Shown piece by piece: positions 1-9,606 of a stretch of 64,000 bases of DNA (position 1 is its first letter; the number at the start of each line of letters is the position of its first letter). The position numbers and the translations under genes were made by a program. Source of the stretch: Haloterrigena sp. KLK7 (GTDB lineage Archaea; Halobacteriota; Halobacteria; Halobacteriales; Natrialbaceae); assembly GCF_037914945.1 (NCBI RefSeq), contig NZ_CP149787.1, positions 868,001 to 932,000 of the forward strand, read 5' to 3'. A model generated the notes under the pieces. It did no database searches and had not been told where the DNA came from. It worked only from the letters and a program-made list of their open reading frames with translations.

Positions 1-52
1 CGAAAGGAAGGATCCATCACCCTTTTCTCGCTGTGCTGGTATCGTTACGTCG

Positions 53-1432
53 ATGGAGCGACCGGTGACCGAGGCAGACCTCGCGTTCGAACACACCCCC
101 GAGACCGACCAGTCCTTCGAGAACGCACTCGAGAAGGCGCGCGACGGCGACCGACTCACGGTCGACGACGCCGTCGAGTTGCTGACGACGGGAACCGACG
201 GCGAGGGCATCGACCAGCGGCGCAAGGAGCAGGTCCTCGAGGCCGCCGACCGCCGGCGCGCCGAGGTCGTCGGCGAGGAGGTCACCTTCGTCGCCAACCT
301 GAACAACAACGTCACGACCGCGTGTAACGTGGGGTGTCTGTTCTGTAACTTCAAGGACGCCGCCCACACCTTCGAGAGCGACGCCGAGGTCGAGACCGCC
401 GGCTTCACGAAGACGCCCGCGGAATCCCGCGAGATCGTCGCCGACGCCGTCGATCGGGGCATCTACGAGGTCACCTCGGTCTCCGGTCTCCACCCCGCCT
501 TCGCGCTCGACGCGGAACACCGCGAGATCCTCGAGGCCCACCCCGAGCCGAAGGAGATCAACTACAAGTCGCCCGAACGCTACGACACGAGCCCCGGCAC
601 CTACACGGATCAGATCGCGGCGATGAGCGTCGACGGGGTGCACGTCCACTCGATGACCCCCGAGGAGGCCTATCACGCCCGCCGCGGGACCGACTGGTCC
701 TACGAGGAGGTGTTCCGACGGCTGAAGGACGCCGGCCTCGACACCGTCCCCGGAACCGCTGCCGAGATCCTCGTCGAGGAGGTCCGCGACGTGATCTGCC
801 CCGGCAAGATCGGCACCGAGGAGTGGCTCGAGGCGATGGAGGCCGCCGCAAACGTCGGCCTCGGCATGACGGCGACGATCATGTACGGCCACGTCGAGAA
901 CGAGGCCCACCGCGCGCTACACCTGAAACGGATCCGCGATCTGCAAGACCGGACCGGGAACATCACCGAGTTCGTTCCGCTGTCCTTTATTCACCAGAAC
1001 ACGCCGCTGTTCGAGCACGACGTCGTCTCGAGCGGCGCGAGCATCGACGAGGACGAACTCATGATCGCCGTCGGTCGACTCTTCCTCGACAACGTCGATC
1101 ACGTCCAGTCCTCGTGGGTCAAGTACGGCGACGAACAGGGACTGAAGATGCTCTCCTGTGGCGCCGACGACTACATGGGGACGATCCTCTCCGAGGAGAT
1201 CACGACCCGCGCCGGCGGCGAGCACGGCGAGTTCCGCTCGTTCGAGGACTACGTCGAGATGATCTCCTCGATCGGCCGCGTGCCGGTCGAGCGCTCGACC
1301 GACTACGAGAAGCGCCGCGTTATCGATCCCGAGAACCCGCCCTTCGGCCCGCAGTTAGGACCGAAGGCCGACGGCACGCCGCTGCTGACTCGGGAGGAGC
1401 GGGAGTCGCAGACCGCGATCGCGGACGACTGA
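53..1432 (+). CDS. cofH: 7,8-didemethyl-8-hydroxy-5-deazariboflavin (FO) synthase subunit 2, CofH
   Basis: A radical SAM enzyme of 459 aa that joins the hydroxybenzyl donor (from tyrosine) to 5-amino-6-ribitylaminouracil; CofG then closes the FO ring, giving the chromophore of coenzyme F420. The radical SAM cluster motif CNVGCLFC is visible, with cysteines at 91, 95 and 98. Length and the C-terminal part, including a conserved SWVK segment, fit haloarchaeal CofH. The partner cofG and the downstream F420 enzyme cofC lie on the opposite strand 3-6 kb away, so the pathway is clustered but not in one operon. The ATG at 53 leaves little upstream sequence to judge the promoter. Confidence 0.95.
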   Translation: MERPVTEADLAFEHTPETDQSFENALEKARDGDRLTVDDAVELLTTGTDGEGIDQRRKEQVLEAADRRRAEVVGEEVTFVANLNNNVTTACNVGCLFCNFKDAAHTFESDAEVETAGFTKTPAESREIVADAVDRGIYEVTSVSGLHPAFALDAEHREILEAHPEPKEINYKSPERYDTSPGTYTDQIAAMSVDGVHVHSMTPEEAYHARRGTDWSYEEVFRRLKDAGLDTVPGTAAEILVEEVRDVICPGKIGTEEWLEAMEAAANVGLGMTATIMYGHVENEAHRALHLKRIRDLQDRTGNITEFVPLSFIHQNTPLFEHDVVSSGASIDEDELMIAVGRLFLDNVDHVQSSWVKYGDEQGLKMLSCGADDYMGTILSEEITTRAGGEHGEFRSFEDYVEMISSIGRVPVERSTDYEKRRVIDPENPPFGPQLGPKADGTPLLTREERESQTAIADD

Positions 1433-1480
1433 GATCGACCACGAGTCGAGGGCCGTCGTCTCGAGCGTTGGGTGGCATAC

Positions 1481-1654
1481 TCATTCCACGTCACTGACGC
1501 CGACCGCCCGAGCCGGTGCGCCGTCGCTGTCGAGCGCGATCGGATACGCTCGGAGGTCGAACCGATCTCCGAACGCGTCGAGGTTCGTGAGGTTCTCGAG
1601 GATCAGCAGGTCATTGCCCAGCGCGTGGTGGGCTGCGAACCCGTCCGGTTCGTC
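1481..1654 (-). pseudogene. C-terminal remnant of a cyclase-family (kynurenine formamidase-like) protein
   Basis: Only about 57 residues at the 3' end are recognisable. The segment with LGNDLLILENLTNL, a short gap, then DGAPARAV resembles the usual C-terminus of haloarchaeal cyclase/formamidase proteins (PF04199 type). The N-terminal metal-binding part (HxGTH-type motif) is absent; upstream the reading frame runs into the antisense of an unrelated ureohydrolase remnant. I read this as the stump of a deleted gene. The family assignment rests on the short tail only. Confidence 0.45.
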
Positions 1655-1676
1655 CTCAGTGGCGTTTTCCGTCGGC

Positions 1677-2402
1677 GTCGGATCGGGGTTGAGGTCGCCG
1701 ACTGCGGCGACGTTCCGGTGTTCCCGATGGACCTCGAGACCACCGCGGAGTCGATTCACGGTCCACGTCGCGACCGTCGCTGCGCAGGGGACCATGCCCG
1801 TCCTCGTCGGCGGCGATCACTACTGTACGTTCCCGGCGTTTCGAGGCTTCGCGGAGGGGTCTGACCACGAGACGATCGGGCTGGTCCAGATCGACGCCCA
1901 CACCGACACCGCCTCCGAGAGCCCGCTGTTCGGCGAACACTTCCACGGCTCGCTGACCACCACATCGCGGACTCGCCACACACCGACTTCGAACACGTCG
2001 CCCAGGTCGGGATCCGCGGCTACGAGTCCCCCGTGTTCTTCGAGTTGGCCGAGGAGACCGGACTCGGGCACTATATCATCCGCGACGTCGAGAAACGCGG
2101 CGTTCGACCAGTCGTCCGCGATGCGATCGAACACGCTGCGGCCGAAACCGACGCCGTCTACGTCACGTTCGACATCGACTCGGTCGACCCGTCGGTCGCA
2201 CTCGGAACCCGGCGGCCTCTCGGCCTCGCAGGCACTGGCCGTCGTCGAAACCCTCGGAGAGCACCCGGCGGTCGGCGCCGCCGACCTAATGGAGGTCGCG
2301 CCGCCGTACGACCCCACCGACGAGACGGCGCGGCTGGCCGCGTATCTGTTGACGACGCTGCTCGAGCGGCGGTTCGCCGAAGAGGTGTTTGAGCCGCGGT
2401 AG
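1677..2402 (+). pseudogene. Agmatinase/arginase-family ureohydrolase, frameshifted and 5'-truncated
   Basis: Ureohydrolase motifs appear in order but in alternating frames. GGDH and then DAHTD (metal ligands) are in one frame. Sequence leading to FDIDSVDP (second metal site) is in another, and a C-terminal GGLSASQALAVVE segment is back in the first. Frame changes fall near 1755, 1955 and 2205, and a small deletion has removed the residues expected after the DIDSVDP site. The first 80 or so residues and the start codon are missing. A working enzyme would hydrolyse agmatine or a related guanidino compound using two Mn ions. Sequencing error could explain one shift but not three plus truncation. 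Confidence 0.8.
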
Positions 2403-2467
2403 CTGTTCTATTTCAGTCGCGTTAAAAGAGCAAGATTTCCGTGTGCGCCTCTCCGGATCGGTAGGCG

Positions 2468-2896
2468 TTACTGCTGTACGAGGGAGAGTGTCTCCGATTC
2501 GGTTACTGCACCGCCGAGGATCGAAACGGTAGCGTTGACCGTATTACCGAAGATATCGATGAGGTCGTTGAGACTGTCCTGAACGACGATCTGAACGAGA
2601 TCGTCATCAGCGGTAAGGATTTCGACGTCCGAGATATCGATCAACTCATCGTTGAAGAAGAGCTGGACGTTGTTCGCATTGAGGGCGTTCAGACTGACAC
2701 CGCCGACCTGGAGAACGACGAGTCCCTGTCCTGCTTGATTAGCGGTCACATTGCTTTGAATGTCCTCTATCGTCGGCTGACCGCCTTGTCCTTGCCCACT
2801 CTGTCCTTGTGCTGCAGCCTGTCCGCCGAGTGCGGCGAGACTGGTCGTTGCTGCTACACCTTTTACGAACGTACGTCGGCTGGATTTCTCTGTCAT
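2468..2896 (-). CDS. Secreted protein with twin-arginine signal, function unknown
   Basis: 142 aa starting at the ATG that gives MTEKSSRRTFVKG, a twin-arginine (Tat) export signal ending near AAAQG; longer reading frames upstream add only unlike sequence. After a Gln/Gly-rich spacer the mature part is about 100 residues of short beta-type segments with many Val, Asn and Asp, and no cysteines. It is probably exported folded to the cell surface or medium. No family recognised. A TTTTTA element lies about 36 nt upstream of the ATG. It stands alone, facing away from the SDR gene. Confidence 0.75.
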   Translation of the reverse strand: MTEKSSRRTFVKGVAATTSLAALGGQAAAQGQSGQGQGGQPTIEDIQSNVTANQAGQGLVVLQVGGVSLNALNANNVQLFFNDELIDISDVEILTADDDLVQIVVQDSLNDLIDIFGNTVNATVSILGGAVTESETLSLVQQ

Positions 2897-3469
2897 AGCG
2901 AGCCGGGTAGGACGGGACCGCGAGTCCGTAAAAACCGACGCGACCGTTCCGGGGAGTTTCTCTCGAGAATTCGATAGCCGGTCGATCGCCGAATCGACAG
3001 TATCGCAGTCCGGTACGTGACGCCTCTTCTTGGCGGTATCACAGGTTCCGTTATCGATGATTAGTCGATCCGCCGCCGATAATCGGGCAACGATACAGCG
3101 ATATATCGAGCGAAAACGTTCGTTGTCTCGGACCGATCGCAGCGACCGCACCCGTTTCGGTCTCTCGGAAATCGGTCACGAACGCGGGTTCGAGCGTTCC
3201 ACTCCTGAAACGGAAACTCCGCTGATAGAAATCCGTGATTTTCATCGGGTCATATTTGATATCCAACCGTCACTTCTGATCTGAAGCCGAATGGCCGATC
3301 TGTCATGCGATCTACCACTGGAACCGGGTATACCGAAATCCGTTCGCTTGAAAGTGATCAACTGCTGTCAGTACAGCCAATGCGAAGAGTCCGTCGCCGA
3401 GACTCGACTTGAGCCGGCAACTCGACGCATCGGTCCGATATTTATGTGGCTACTCGAGAAGGAACGCGT
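2897..3469. other. Gene-free stretch between divergent genes
   Basis: About 570 bp with lower GC than its surroundings and no convincing coding frame on either strand. It carries the promoter of the secreted protein at its left end. At its right end is the TATA-like ATATTTAT (about 3438-3445) placed about 28 nt before the ATG of the SDR gene, which supports a leaderless start at 3470. Nothing else recognised. Confidence 0.6.
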
Positions 3470-4228
3470 ATGCGACTCGAAGGCAAGACAGCGTTTATCA
3501 CAGGGGCAGGGTCCGGTCTCGGCCGAGAAGCAGCGCAATTGTTCGCCGCGGAGGGAGCGACGGTCGTCGCCGCCGATATCGACCTCGAGAGCGCCGAGGA
3601 GACGATCGACCGCGTCGAAGAAGCGGGTCAGGACGGGGCCGCCGTCGAACTGGACGTCCGCGACGCGGACGCGGTCCACGCGGCCGTCGACGAAGCGGTC
3701 GAGGAGTTCGGCCTCGATATCGTGGTGAACAACGCGGGCGTCAGCCACGGGCGCGCGAAGATCGAGGAGATCGACGAGAGCGAGCGCGACCGCGTCATCG
3801 ACGTCAACGTGAAGGGCGTCTGGAACGGCTGTCACGCCGCGATTCCGCACTTCAAGGAGCAGGGGTCGGGCGCGATCGTTAACACCGCGTCGCTGGCGGG
3901 CGTCATCGGCGCGCCGGAACTGGGCGCCTACTCGCTGTCGAAGGGCGCGGTCGTTAACTTCACGCGAACGGTCGCGGCGGAGGTCGGCCCGGCCGGCGTC
4001 CGGGCGAACGCGGTCTGTCCGGGCGTGACGGACACGGCGATGCCCCGGAAGAACCGCACCGAGGAGGAGTGGGAACGGGCCAAAGAGGAGATGGCCCGGT
4101 ACTATCCGCTCAAACGACTCGGAAGGCCCGAGGACATCGCCAACGCCATGCTGTTCCTCGCGAGCGACGAGGCCGACTGGATCACCGGTCAGGCGCTGGT
4201 CGTCGACGGCGGCTTCTCCTGTTCGTAA
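3470..4228 (+). CDS. Short-chain dehydrogenase/reductase (SDR) family oxidoreductase
   Basis: 252 aa Rossmann-fold NAD(P)-dependent oxidoreductase. TGAGSGLG (residues 11-18) binds the cofactor; the NNAG motif and the catalytic YxxxK (Y154, K158) with an upstream Ser are present. The C-terminal TGQALVVDGG is typical of classical SDRs near FabG. The ATG at 3470 is preferred over one 24 nt upstream because a TATA-like box lies about 28 nt before it. Substrate cannot be told. The next gene, a deaminase, is 60 bp downstream on the same strand. Confidence 0.9.
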   Translation: MRLEGKTAFITGAGSGLGREAAQLFAAEGATVVAADIDLESAEETIDRVEEAGQDGAAVELDVRDADAVHAAVDEAVEEFGLDIVVNNAGVSHGRAKIEEIDESERDRVIDVNVKGVWNGCHAAIPHFKEQGSGAIVNTASLAGVIGAPELGAYSLSKGAVVNFTRTVAAEVGPAGVRANAVCPGVTDTAMPRKNRTEEEWERAKEEMARYYPLKRLGRPEDIANAMLFLASDEADWITGQALVVDGGFSCS

Positions 4229-4288
4229 CGACCGGCGGCGTTCCCGCTCGAGGGGAACCGTTTCGGAACCGACGGTCGAACGTCCGCT

Positions 4289-4741
4289 ATGGCCACCGAT
4301 GAGTCCTTCGTGCGGCAGGCGATCGACCTCGCCGGATCGGCAGTCGAACGCGGGAACACCCCGTTCGGTTCGCTGCTCGTCGTCGACGACGAGGTCGTTC
4401 GAACCGCGGAGAACACCACGCTCACCGACGACGACGTCGCCGCCCATCCCGAGTTCAAACTGGCTCGGTGGGCCGCGAGCGAACTCGAGCCGGCCGAGCG
4501 CGAGCGATGTACGATGTACACCAGCACCGAGCCGTGCCCGATGTGTGCGAGCGCGATCGTCTACGCGGGGCTCGGACGGGTCGTCTACAGCGTCTCCGTC
4601 GAGTCGCTCGCGGAACGCAGGGACGACGGCGTGATCGAGATCCCCTGCGAGGAGGTCGTCGACCGGGCGGACGCCGAGACGACCGTCGAGGGTCCGTTCC
4701 TCGAGAACGAGGGACTCGCGGTCCACGACGAGTACTGGTAG
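4289..4741 (+). CDS. Nucleoside/tRNA-type deaminase (CMP/dCMP deaminase fold)
   Basis: 150 aa zinc hydrolase of the cytidine deaminase-like fold. The two zinc-binding segments are visible: HPEF, where the usual HAE is H-P-E but keeps His and the catalytic Glu, and EPCPMC with the PCxxC cysteine pair. Members deaminate free bases, nucleosides or tRNA adenosine; guanine- or cytosine-type activity is possible, but substrate cannot be assigned. It follows the SDR gene closely and converges on cofG with a 15-bp gap. Confidence 0.85.
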   Translation: MATDESFVRQAIDLAGSAVERGNTPFGSLLVVDDEVVRTAENTTLTDDDVAAHPEFKLARWAASELEPAERERCTMYTSTEPCPMCASAIVYAGLGRVVYSVSVESLAERRDDGVIEIPCEEVVDRADAETTVEGPFLENEGLAVHDEYW

Positions 4742-4756
4742 CGCGGCGTCGACTCC

Positions 4757-5944
4757 TCAGCGCGTCGCCGCCGCCGCGTTTCGGAGCACCGCGCGATACC
4801 GCTTCCCGGCCCCGTCGTCGGCCGCGAGCGCCTCGCGGATCGTCGGCGAGAGCCACTCGCGGTCGGTGGCCGGATCCCGTTCGCCCGCGGCGCCGGCGGT
4901 CCCGTCGGCGGCCACGCCGTCGAACCCGTCGGTGCGCAGCTCCTCGGGCAGGAACCGCTCGTAGACCGGGAGCCGCTCGCCCAGCGGTAGCTCCGCGGAC
5001 GCGGCGATCTCCTCGAGTTCGCGCAGCGCGGGCCACTTGTAGTCGGGGTTGATGTGGTCGTCGGTGACCGGCGAGACGCCGCCCAGGTCGTCGACGCCGC
5101 AGTCGATCAGGTCCGCGGCGGGGGCGAGGTTCGGTGGCACCTGCACCGACACCTCCTCGGGTAAGGCGGCGCGGGCCATCGCCGTCACCCGGCGCATCGT
5201 CTCGAGGGCGGGCGATCCAGCCGACCAGCGCTCGTTTTCGACGACGGGCTGGACGATCACCTCCTGGATGTGGTCGTAGCGGTCGTGCATCTCGCGGATC
5301 GCGAGCAGGCTCTCGGCTCGGTCGCGCCACGTCTCGCCGATCCCCACGAGGATTCCGGTGGTGAAGGCGACGTCGAGTTTCCCGGCGTTCTCGATCGTTC
5401 GCAGGCGCTGGCCCGGTTCCTTCGTCCGCGGGCCGGCGTGGGCGCCGACCTCGGCGGTCGACTCGAGCATCACGCCCATGCTGGCGTTGACGTCCGCCAC
5501 TTCGGCCATCTGCTCGCGCGTCTGGTCGCCCGGGTTGGCGTGGGGGAGCAGCCCCTCCTCGAGGGCGACCTCGCAGGCCTCGCGCAGGTAGGTGTGGATC
5601 GAGTCGTGGCCCCACTCCGCGAGTTGCGCGTGGATCTCGGTGTAGCGGTCGTCGGGGTCGTCGCCGAAGGTGAACAGCGCTTCCGTACAGCCCGCGTCGG
5701 CCCCCTGTCGGCAGATCTCGCGGACTTCCTCGAGCGAGAGCAGTGAGGCCTGTCCGGGCGGATCGAAGTACGTGCAGTAGGTACAGGTGTAGCGACAGGC
5801 CGTCGTCAGCGGCACGAAGACGTTTCGCGAGAAGGTCAGCGCGGGCGGCGCGCCGACGTCGGCGGGCGTGACCTCGAGGAGGTCGTCGACCGCCGCGTCG
5901 TCGACCGCGATGTCGACGCCGTACTCGCTCGCCCCGGGGAACAT
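4757..5944 (-). CDS. cofG: FO synthase subunit 1, CofG
   Basis: Radical SAM protein of 395 aa that carries out the second half-reaction of FO formation, closing the deazaflavin ring on the CofH product. Cluster motif CRYTCTYC with C50, C54 and C57. I chose the ATG at 5944 rather than 5983 because a TTATG TATA-like element lies about 30 nt before it, downstream of the 5983 codon, and GGAGGT immediately precedes it. It is transcribed in the same direction as cofC, with a tiny gene on the other strand between them. Confidence 0.95.
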   Translation of the reverse strand: MFPGASEYGVDIAVDDAAVDDLLEVTPADVGAPPALTFSRNVFVPLTTACRYTCTYCTYFDPPGQASLLSLEEVREICRQGADAGCTEALFTFGDDPDDRYTEIHAQLAEWGHDSIHTYLREACEVALEEGLLPHANPGDQTREQMAEVADVNASMGVMLESTAEVGAHAGPRTKEPGQRLRTIENAGKLDVAFTTGILVGIGETWRDRAESLLAIREMHDRYDHIQEVIVQPVVENERWSAGSPALETMRRVTAMARAALPEEVSVQVPPNLAPAADLIDCGVDDLGGVSPVTDDHINPDYKWPALRELEEIAASAELPLGERLPVYERFLPEELRTDGFDGVAADGTAGAAGERDPATDREWLSPTIREALAADDGAGKRYRAVLRNAAAATR

Positions 5945-6096
5945 TACCTCCGAATCCCGGCGCTCGACACATAAGCCCTTCACTTCCGGGCGGCCCGACG
6001 CAGCGCGGACGAGGGATCGCCCGATCGAGCGTCCGGTCGGCGAAAAACTCCCGGACCGGTTGAATTACGTCAGTGGTCCGGCATAGGGGTATCCGT

Positions 6097-6255
6097 ATGC
6101 TCGATATCGCACTCCATACCGGTACAGAACATCCAGACCTCCTGTGGATTCTCGTCCCTAGCCTCCTGACGTTTATCACGGGACTCGTCCTCGCCGCGTA
6201 TTCGGACCGGATCCGAGCGTGGTCCAGTCCCGAGGACGACGCTGTGACCGAGTAA
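6097..6255 (+). CDS. Small single-helix membrane protein
   Basis: 52 aa with one hydrophobic segment (roughly residues 14-36, LLWILVPSLLTFITGLVLA) flanked by a charged C-terminus ending in DDAVTE. It lies alone on the + strand between cofG and cofC. The internal ATG at 6097 is favoured over 6073 because it follows a TATA-like stretch about 20-30 nt upstream and removes an Arg-rich leader. No family recognised; small membrane proteins of this kind are common in haloarchaea. Confidence 0.5.
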   Translation: MLDIALHTGTEHPDLLWILVPSLLTFITGLVLAAYSDRIRAWSSPEDDAVTE

Positions 6256-6325
6256 CGGCCGTCTCGCTCTGTTGAACCCGAGTTTCCACGCGTCGCTGAG
6301 TCCCGACTCCGCCCCGTCGACGGCG

Positions 6326-7009
6326 CTACTCCGGTCGCGACTCCTCGAGTCGCGCGACGGTCACGCGGCCGTCCGTTCGCTCGAGTTCGAACCCGAACTC
6401 GCGAAGCCGGGCGGGCGCGCGGTCGGTCTCGGTTCCGTGGACGAGCACTTCGACGAGATCCGCGGGTTCGTCGACGTCGGTCCCCAGCCGGAACGAATCG
6501 ACCGTCTCGAGGGTCGCGCCGACGTCGCGGGCGATCTCGCAGTGATCGAGATAGGAGGCACCGTGGTAGTCGACCCGAAAGTCCGGGTGGGCGACGACGA
6601 GCGCGTTCGTCCCGCCGCCCCGACCCGGTGCGACCGCGATATCGCCCCCGGCGGAACACAGCGACTCGAGCGCGTCGGCGGTCGTCAGCGCGAGATCGGC
6701 CATGACGACGGCCACGGGGTCGGGATCGGTGCCGTCGCCGCGCTCGGGCAGCCGCGCGTTGACCGCTTCGGTGAGCGACCGCTCGTCGACCGCGACCGAG
6801 ACCGCGGCGCGGACGTCGGCCGCGAGTTCGAGCGTCTCGAGATCGAGCGGCGCCGTCGCGAGGACCGTCGGCTCGTGGCCCGCCTCGACGACCGCGGTCA
6901 GGACGTCCGCGAGCATCGCGCGTGCGAACGACGTCCGCTCCGCGGGCGTGAGGACGTCGGCGAGCCGGGTCTTCGGCTCCGTCGCGGCGAACGGGACGAC
7001 GACCTGCAT
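6326..7009 (-). CDS. cofC: 2-phospho-L-lactate guanylyltransferase, CofC
   Basis: 227 aa nucleotidyltransferase of F420 biosynthesis, activating 2-phospholactate (or phosphoenolpyruvate in some lineages) with GTP before transfer to FO by CofD. The N-terminal [12 protein letters not shown] segment and [11 protein letters not shown] in the middle are typical CofC nucleotide-binding signatures. Full length for archaea. cofG lies 380 bp downstream on the same strand; cetZ is 148 bp upstream, also on the minus strand. Confidence 0.93.
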   Translation of the reverse strand: MQVVVPFAATEPKTRLADVLTPAERTSFARAMLADVLTAVVEAGHEPTVLATAPLDLETLELAADVRAAVSVAVDERSLTEAVNARLPERGDGTDPDPVAVVMADLALTTADALESLCSAGGDIAVAPGRGGGTNALVVAHPDFRVDYHGASYLDHCEIARDVGATLETVDSFRLGTDVDEPADLVEVLVHGTETDRAPARLREFGFELERTDGRVTVARLEESRPE

Positions 7010-7157
7010 CGACCGACGGTACTCCGGACGGGGGCAAAAACACGTCGAACTCGGACTCGAGTCCGGAATCGAGAGCCGACGGGGCCAGCGTCCCCCGTCG
7101 TACCCCCCGATACGAGTGCGGTCGCTGGCGCCGTCGGGGTCCGAAAGAAGGGCGAGC

Positions 7158-8336
7158 CTAGAACAGCGGCTCGAGTTCGTCCTCGTCGTCTTCGACGAGT
7201 TCTTCGAGGTTCTCCTCGCTCTCCTGCTGGATGTCGTCGATGTTGTCCTGTGCCTCGATGGCGACCTGCTGGAGGCGCTTGATCCGCGGGACGTTCGTCA
7301 CGCCCGAGAGCAGGATCGCCGCGGCGACCTCCGGCTCCTCGCGCGGGTAGTCGCCGCCGCGGACTTCCATGCTGCCCGTTTCCTCCTCGAGCCACTTCCG
7401 CCCGCGTTCGATGCCTTTCCGGTTTAAGTACTCCGAGGGGCCGGCGAGCACGAGCAGCGCGCGCTCGGTGCCTTCGATCTCACACGGGAGGGTCAGGCGT
7501 CCGAGCGCGGCCTTACGAACGAGACTCGTGATGCGGTTGGTCGTGTTCGCGGCGTCCAGCTCGTCGTCGCCGCCGGCGTCGCCGGTAAACCGGGAGAGCA
7601 GACCGCCGCCGGTGTTCAGGTCGACCTCCTCGCTGGCGAAGCCGACCGTGGAGACGCCACCGCCCGAGAGCGTGTTGATGATCTCGGAGGAGTCGACGAC
7701 GCTCTCCGCCACCTCCTGGCCGTCACCGACCTCGCCGGCGCCGAAGAGGATGCCGAAGCGACGGACGATCTCCTCGTTGATCTGCTCGTAGCCGCCTTCG
7801 ACGGACTCGCCGGTCTGCCGCCACGAGTCGTTGTCGAAGACCATGAGGTTGTCAACCTCGCGGACGAACGTCTGGAACGAACGGGCCGCGTTGAGCGTGT
7901 AGATCCCGCCCTCGTCCGTGCCCGGCAGGACGCCGAGCCCGTAGACGGGGATCGTGTAGATCCGCTTGAGGTGCTTCGCGAGGACCGGCGCACCGCCGGA
8001 CCCGGTCCCGCCGCCCATCCCGGCGACGACCAGAAACGCGTCGACCTCGTGGGTCGGAATCGCGTCGATGGCGTTTTGCACCTCGTCGATGTCTTCCTCG
8101 GCGACTTCCGCGCCGAGCTCGTTGTCTGCACCCACGCCGTGGCCCTTCACCCGGGCCTGGCCGATGAGTACTCGATTCTCCTGTGGTATATTCTTCAGAC
8201 CCATGAGGTCCGCTTTCGCGGAGTTCACGGCAATCGCCGCACGGACGATTCCGCTACCCGTCCGATCGTCGTAATCGAGGAATCGATCGACGATCTTGCC
8301 ACCGGCCTGTCCGAATCCGATCATCGCCAACTTCAT
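7158..8336 (-). CDS. cetZ1: Tubulin-like cell-shape protein CetZ
   Basis: 392 aa GTPase of the tubulin/FtsZ superfamily. It has an FGQAGGK nucleotide-contact loop at the N-terminus, the tubulin signature GGGTGSG (residues 108-114), and an acidic C-terminal tail. The length and the [10 protein letters not shown] start match the archaeal CetZ group rather than FtsZ1/FtsZ2. CetZ1 controls rod formation and motility in Haloferax; the subtype here is inferred from similarity of the N-terminal half. A CTTATG box about 50 nt upstream and a GGAG before the ATG suggest a short 5' leader. Confidence 0.9.
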   Translation of the reverse strand: MKLAMIGFGQAGGKIVDRFLDYDDRTGSGIVRAAIAVNSAKADLMGLKNIPQENRVLIGQARVKGHGVGADNELGAEVAEEDIDEVQNAIDAIPTHEVDAFLVVAGMGGGTGSGGAPVLAKHLKRIYTIPVYGLGVLPGTDEGGIYTLNAARSFQTFVREVDNLMVFDNDSWRQTGESVEGGYEQINEEIVRRFGILFGAGEVGDGQEVAESVVDSSEIINTLSGGGVSTVGFASEEVDLNTGGGLLSRFTGDAGGDDELDAANTTNRITSLVRKAALGRLTLPCEIEGTERALLVLAGPSEYLNRKGIERGRKWLEEETGSMEVRGGDYPREEPEVAAAILLSGVTNVPRIKRLQQVAIEAQDNIDDIQQESEENLEELVEDDEDELEPLF

Positions 8337-8589
8337 AGTTTGTCAGGGGGCTCCGTTGAATTGGTACAGAGTGATCAAGGGCATAAGTCTTTTGTTGAGC
8401 TGAATTTCTCGTCTTCTTCAAAGTCCGCGAAAATCGCAAGCGGGCGTCGGGATCGATCGCGTATTCCCGCGGAAGAAAGCCATCATGTACGACGAAGGAC
8501 CTCTGTTTTATATTAAATGTTTGGGCCGACTGGTCCGGTCGTAAATGGGGGGAGCAATCGCCGGACGGCGGTATCGCCTCGGGCGCGGG

Positions 8590-9510
8590 TCACGGTGACG
8601 GTCGAGACGCCCCCCGTCGCCCGGTCGCGCCGACGCCGAGATACGAACCGAGCGTCGTCAGTTCGTCCTCGGAGACGCCGAACGCCGACGCGTCGTTGGT
8701 GACGACGGTGTTGTTCATCTCGAGCGACCGCGCCTGATCCGCGCCCAGCGGAACGAACGGTAGTGGATCGATAGCCGACAGCCCGAATTTCGCCAGCGAC
8801 ATCGGAATCGAGACGATGGAGACGGACTTCCCCTCGGCCGCGTAGGCCAGTTCGGTCGCGTCCGCGAGCGTGACGATCTGTGGCCCCGCGATCTCGTAGG
8901 TCTCGCCGACGTGGGTGCCGTCCTCGAGGGCGTCGGCGAGCATCGGGACCAGATCGCCGACCCAGATCGGCTGGAACCGCGTCTTCCCGCCGCCGGGAAG
9001 CCCCGTCACGTACGGCGTCGTCAGCTGTTTCGTGAACTCGAGGAACTCGGCGCCGTCGCCGAAGACCACGGAGGGGCGGACGATCGTCCACGCGAGCCGC
9101 GAGTCCCTGACGACGGCCTCGGCCTCGCCTTTGGTACGGAGAAACTCGGTGTCGGCGTCCGGGTCCGCCCCGAGGGCGCTCATCTGGACGAACCGATCGA
9201 CGTCGCCGTCTTCGGCCGCCCGGACGAGGTTCGCCGTGCCCCCGAGGTGGACCGTCTCATGGGCATCCTCGTCGGGGGGTTTGTACAGCGGCGAGAGCGA
9301 GACGAGGTTGACGACGGCGTCGTGGCCCGCGACCGTCTCGGCGATCGAGTCGTAGGCGCTGACGTCGCCCGCGGCTCGCTCGACGTCTGCGGGAAGGTCG
9401 GCGTCGCTGGGATCGCGGGACAGCGCCGTCACCTCGTGGCCACGGTCGTGGAGTTCCGTACAGAGGTTCGTGCCGATGAAACCGGTACCGCCGGCGACGA
9501 GGATCTTCAT
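8590..9510 (-). CDS. NAD(P)-binding extended SDR, NDUFA9-like
   Basis: 306 aa atypical/extended SDR. GGTGFIG (residues 8-14) opens a Rossmann fold; later RTKGEAE and the IVRPSVVFGDG segment match the complex I NDUFA9 / NmrA-like subgroup. It lacks the strict YxxxK catalytic pair of classical SDRs, which is usual for this subgroup. Members may bind quinone- or lipid-associated partners, but no specific reaction can be assigned. Divergent from tmk, with 96 bp between starts. Confidence 0.85.
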   Translation of the reverse strand: MKILVAGGTGFIGTNLCTELHDRGHEVTALSRDPSDADLPADVERAAGDVSAYDSIAETVAGHDAVVNLVSLSPLYKPPDEDAHETVHLGGTANLVRAAEDGDVDRFVQMSALGADPDADTEFLRTKGEAEAVVRDSRLAWTIVRPSVVFGDGAEFLEFTKQLTTPYVTGLPGGGKTRFQPIWVGDLVPMLADALEDGTHVGETYEIAGPQIVTLADATELAYAAEGKSVSIVSIPMSLAKFGLSAIDPLPFVPLGADQARSLEMNNTVVTNDASAFGVSEDELTTLGSYLGVGATGRRGASRPSP

Positions 9511-9606
9511 ACTCGAGAGATGACGACGCAGCGATAAATAGCTGGTCGCCTCCGCTGTTGGGGTCCGATGGATCCTTCTAAATACCCCTCGGCCACACGT
9601 GGGAGT

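Noticed and set aside
17-910. Long minus-strand frame opposite cofH
   Set aside because: Antisense shadow of a clear radical SAM gene; sequence is a low-complexity Gly/Val/Asp mix typical of reverse frames in high-GC DNA.
4455-7043. 862-codon minus-strand frame over the deaminase, cofG and cofC
   Set aside because: Arg-rich out-of-frame reading across three well-supported genes; no domain and no plausible start.
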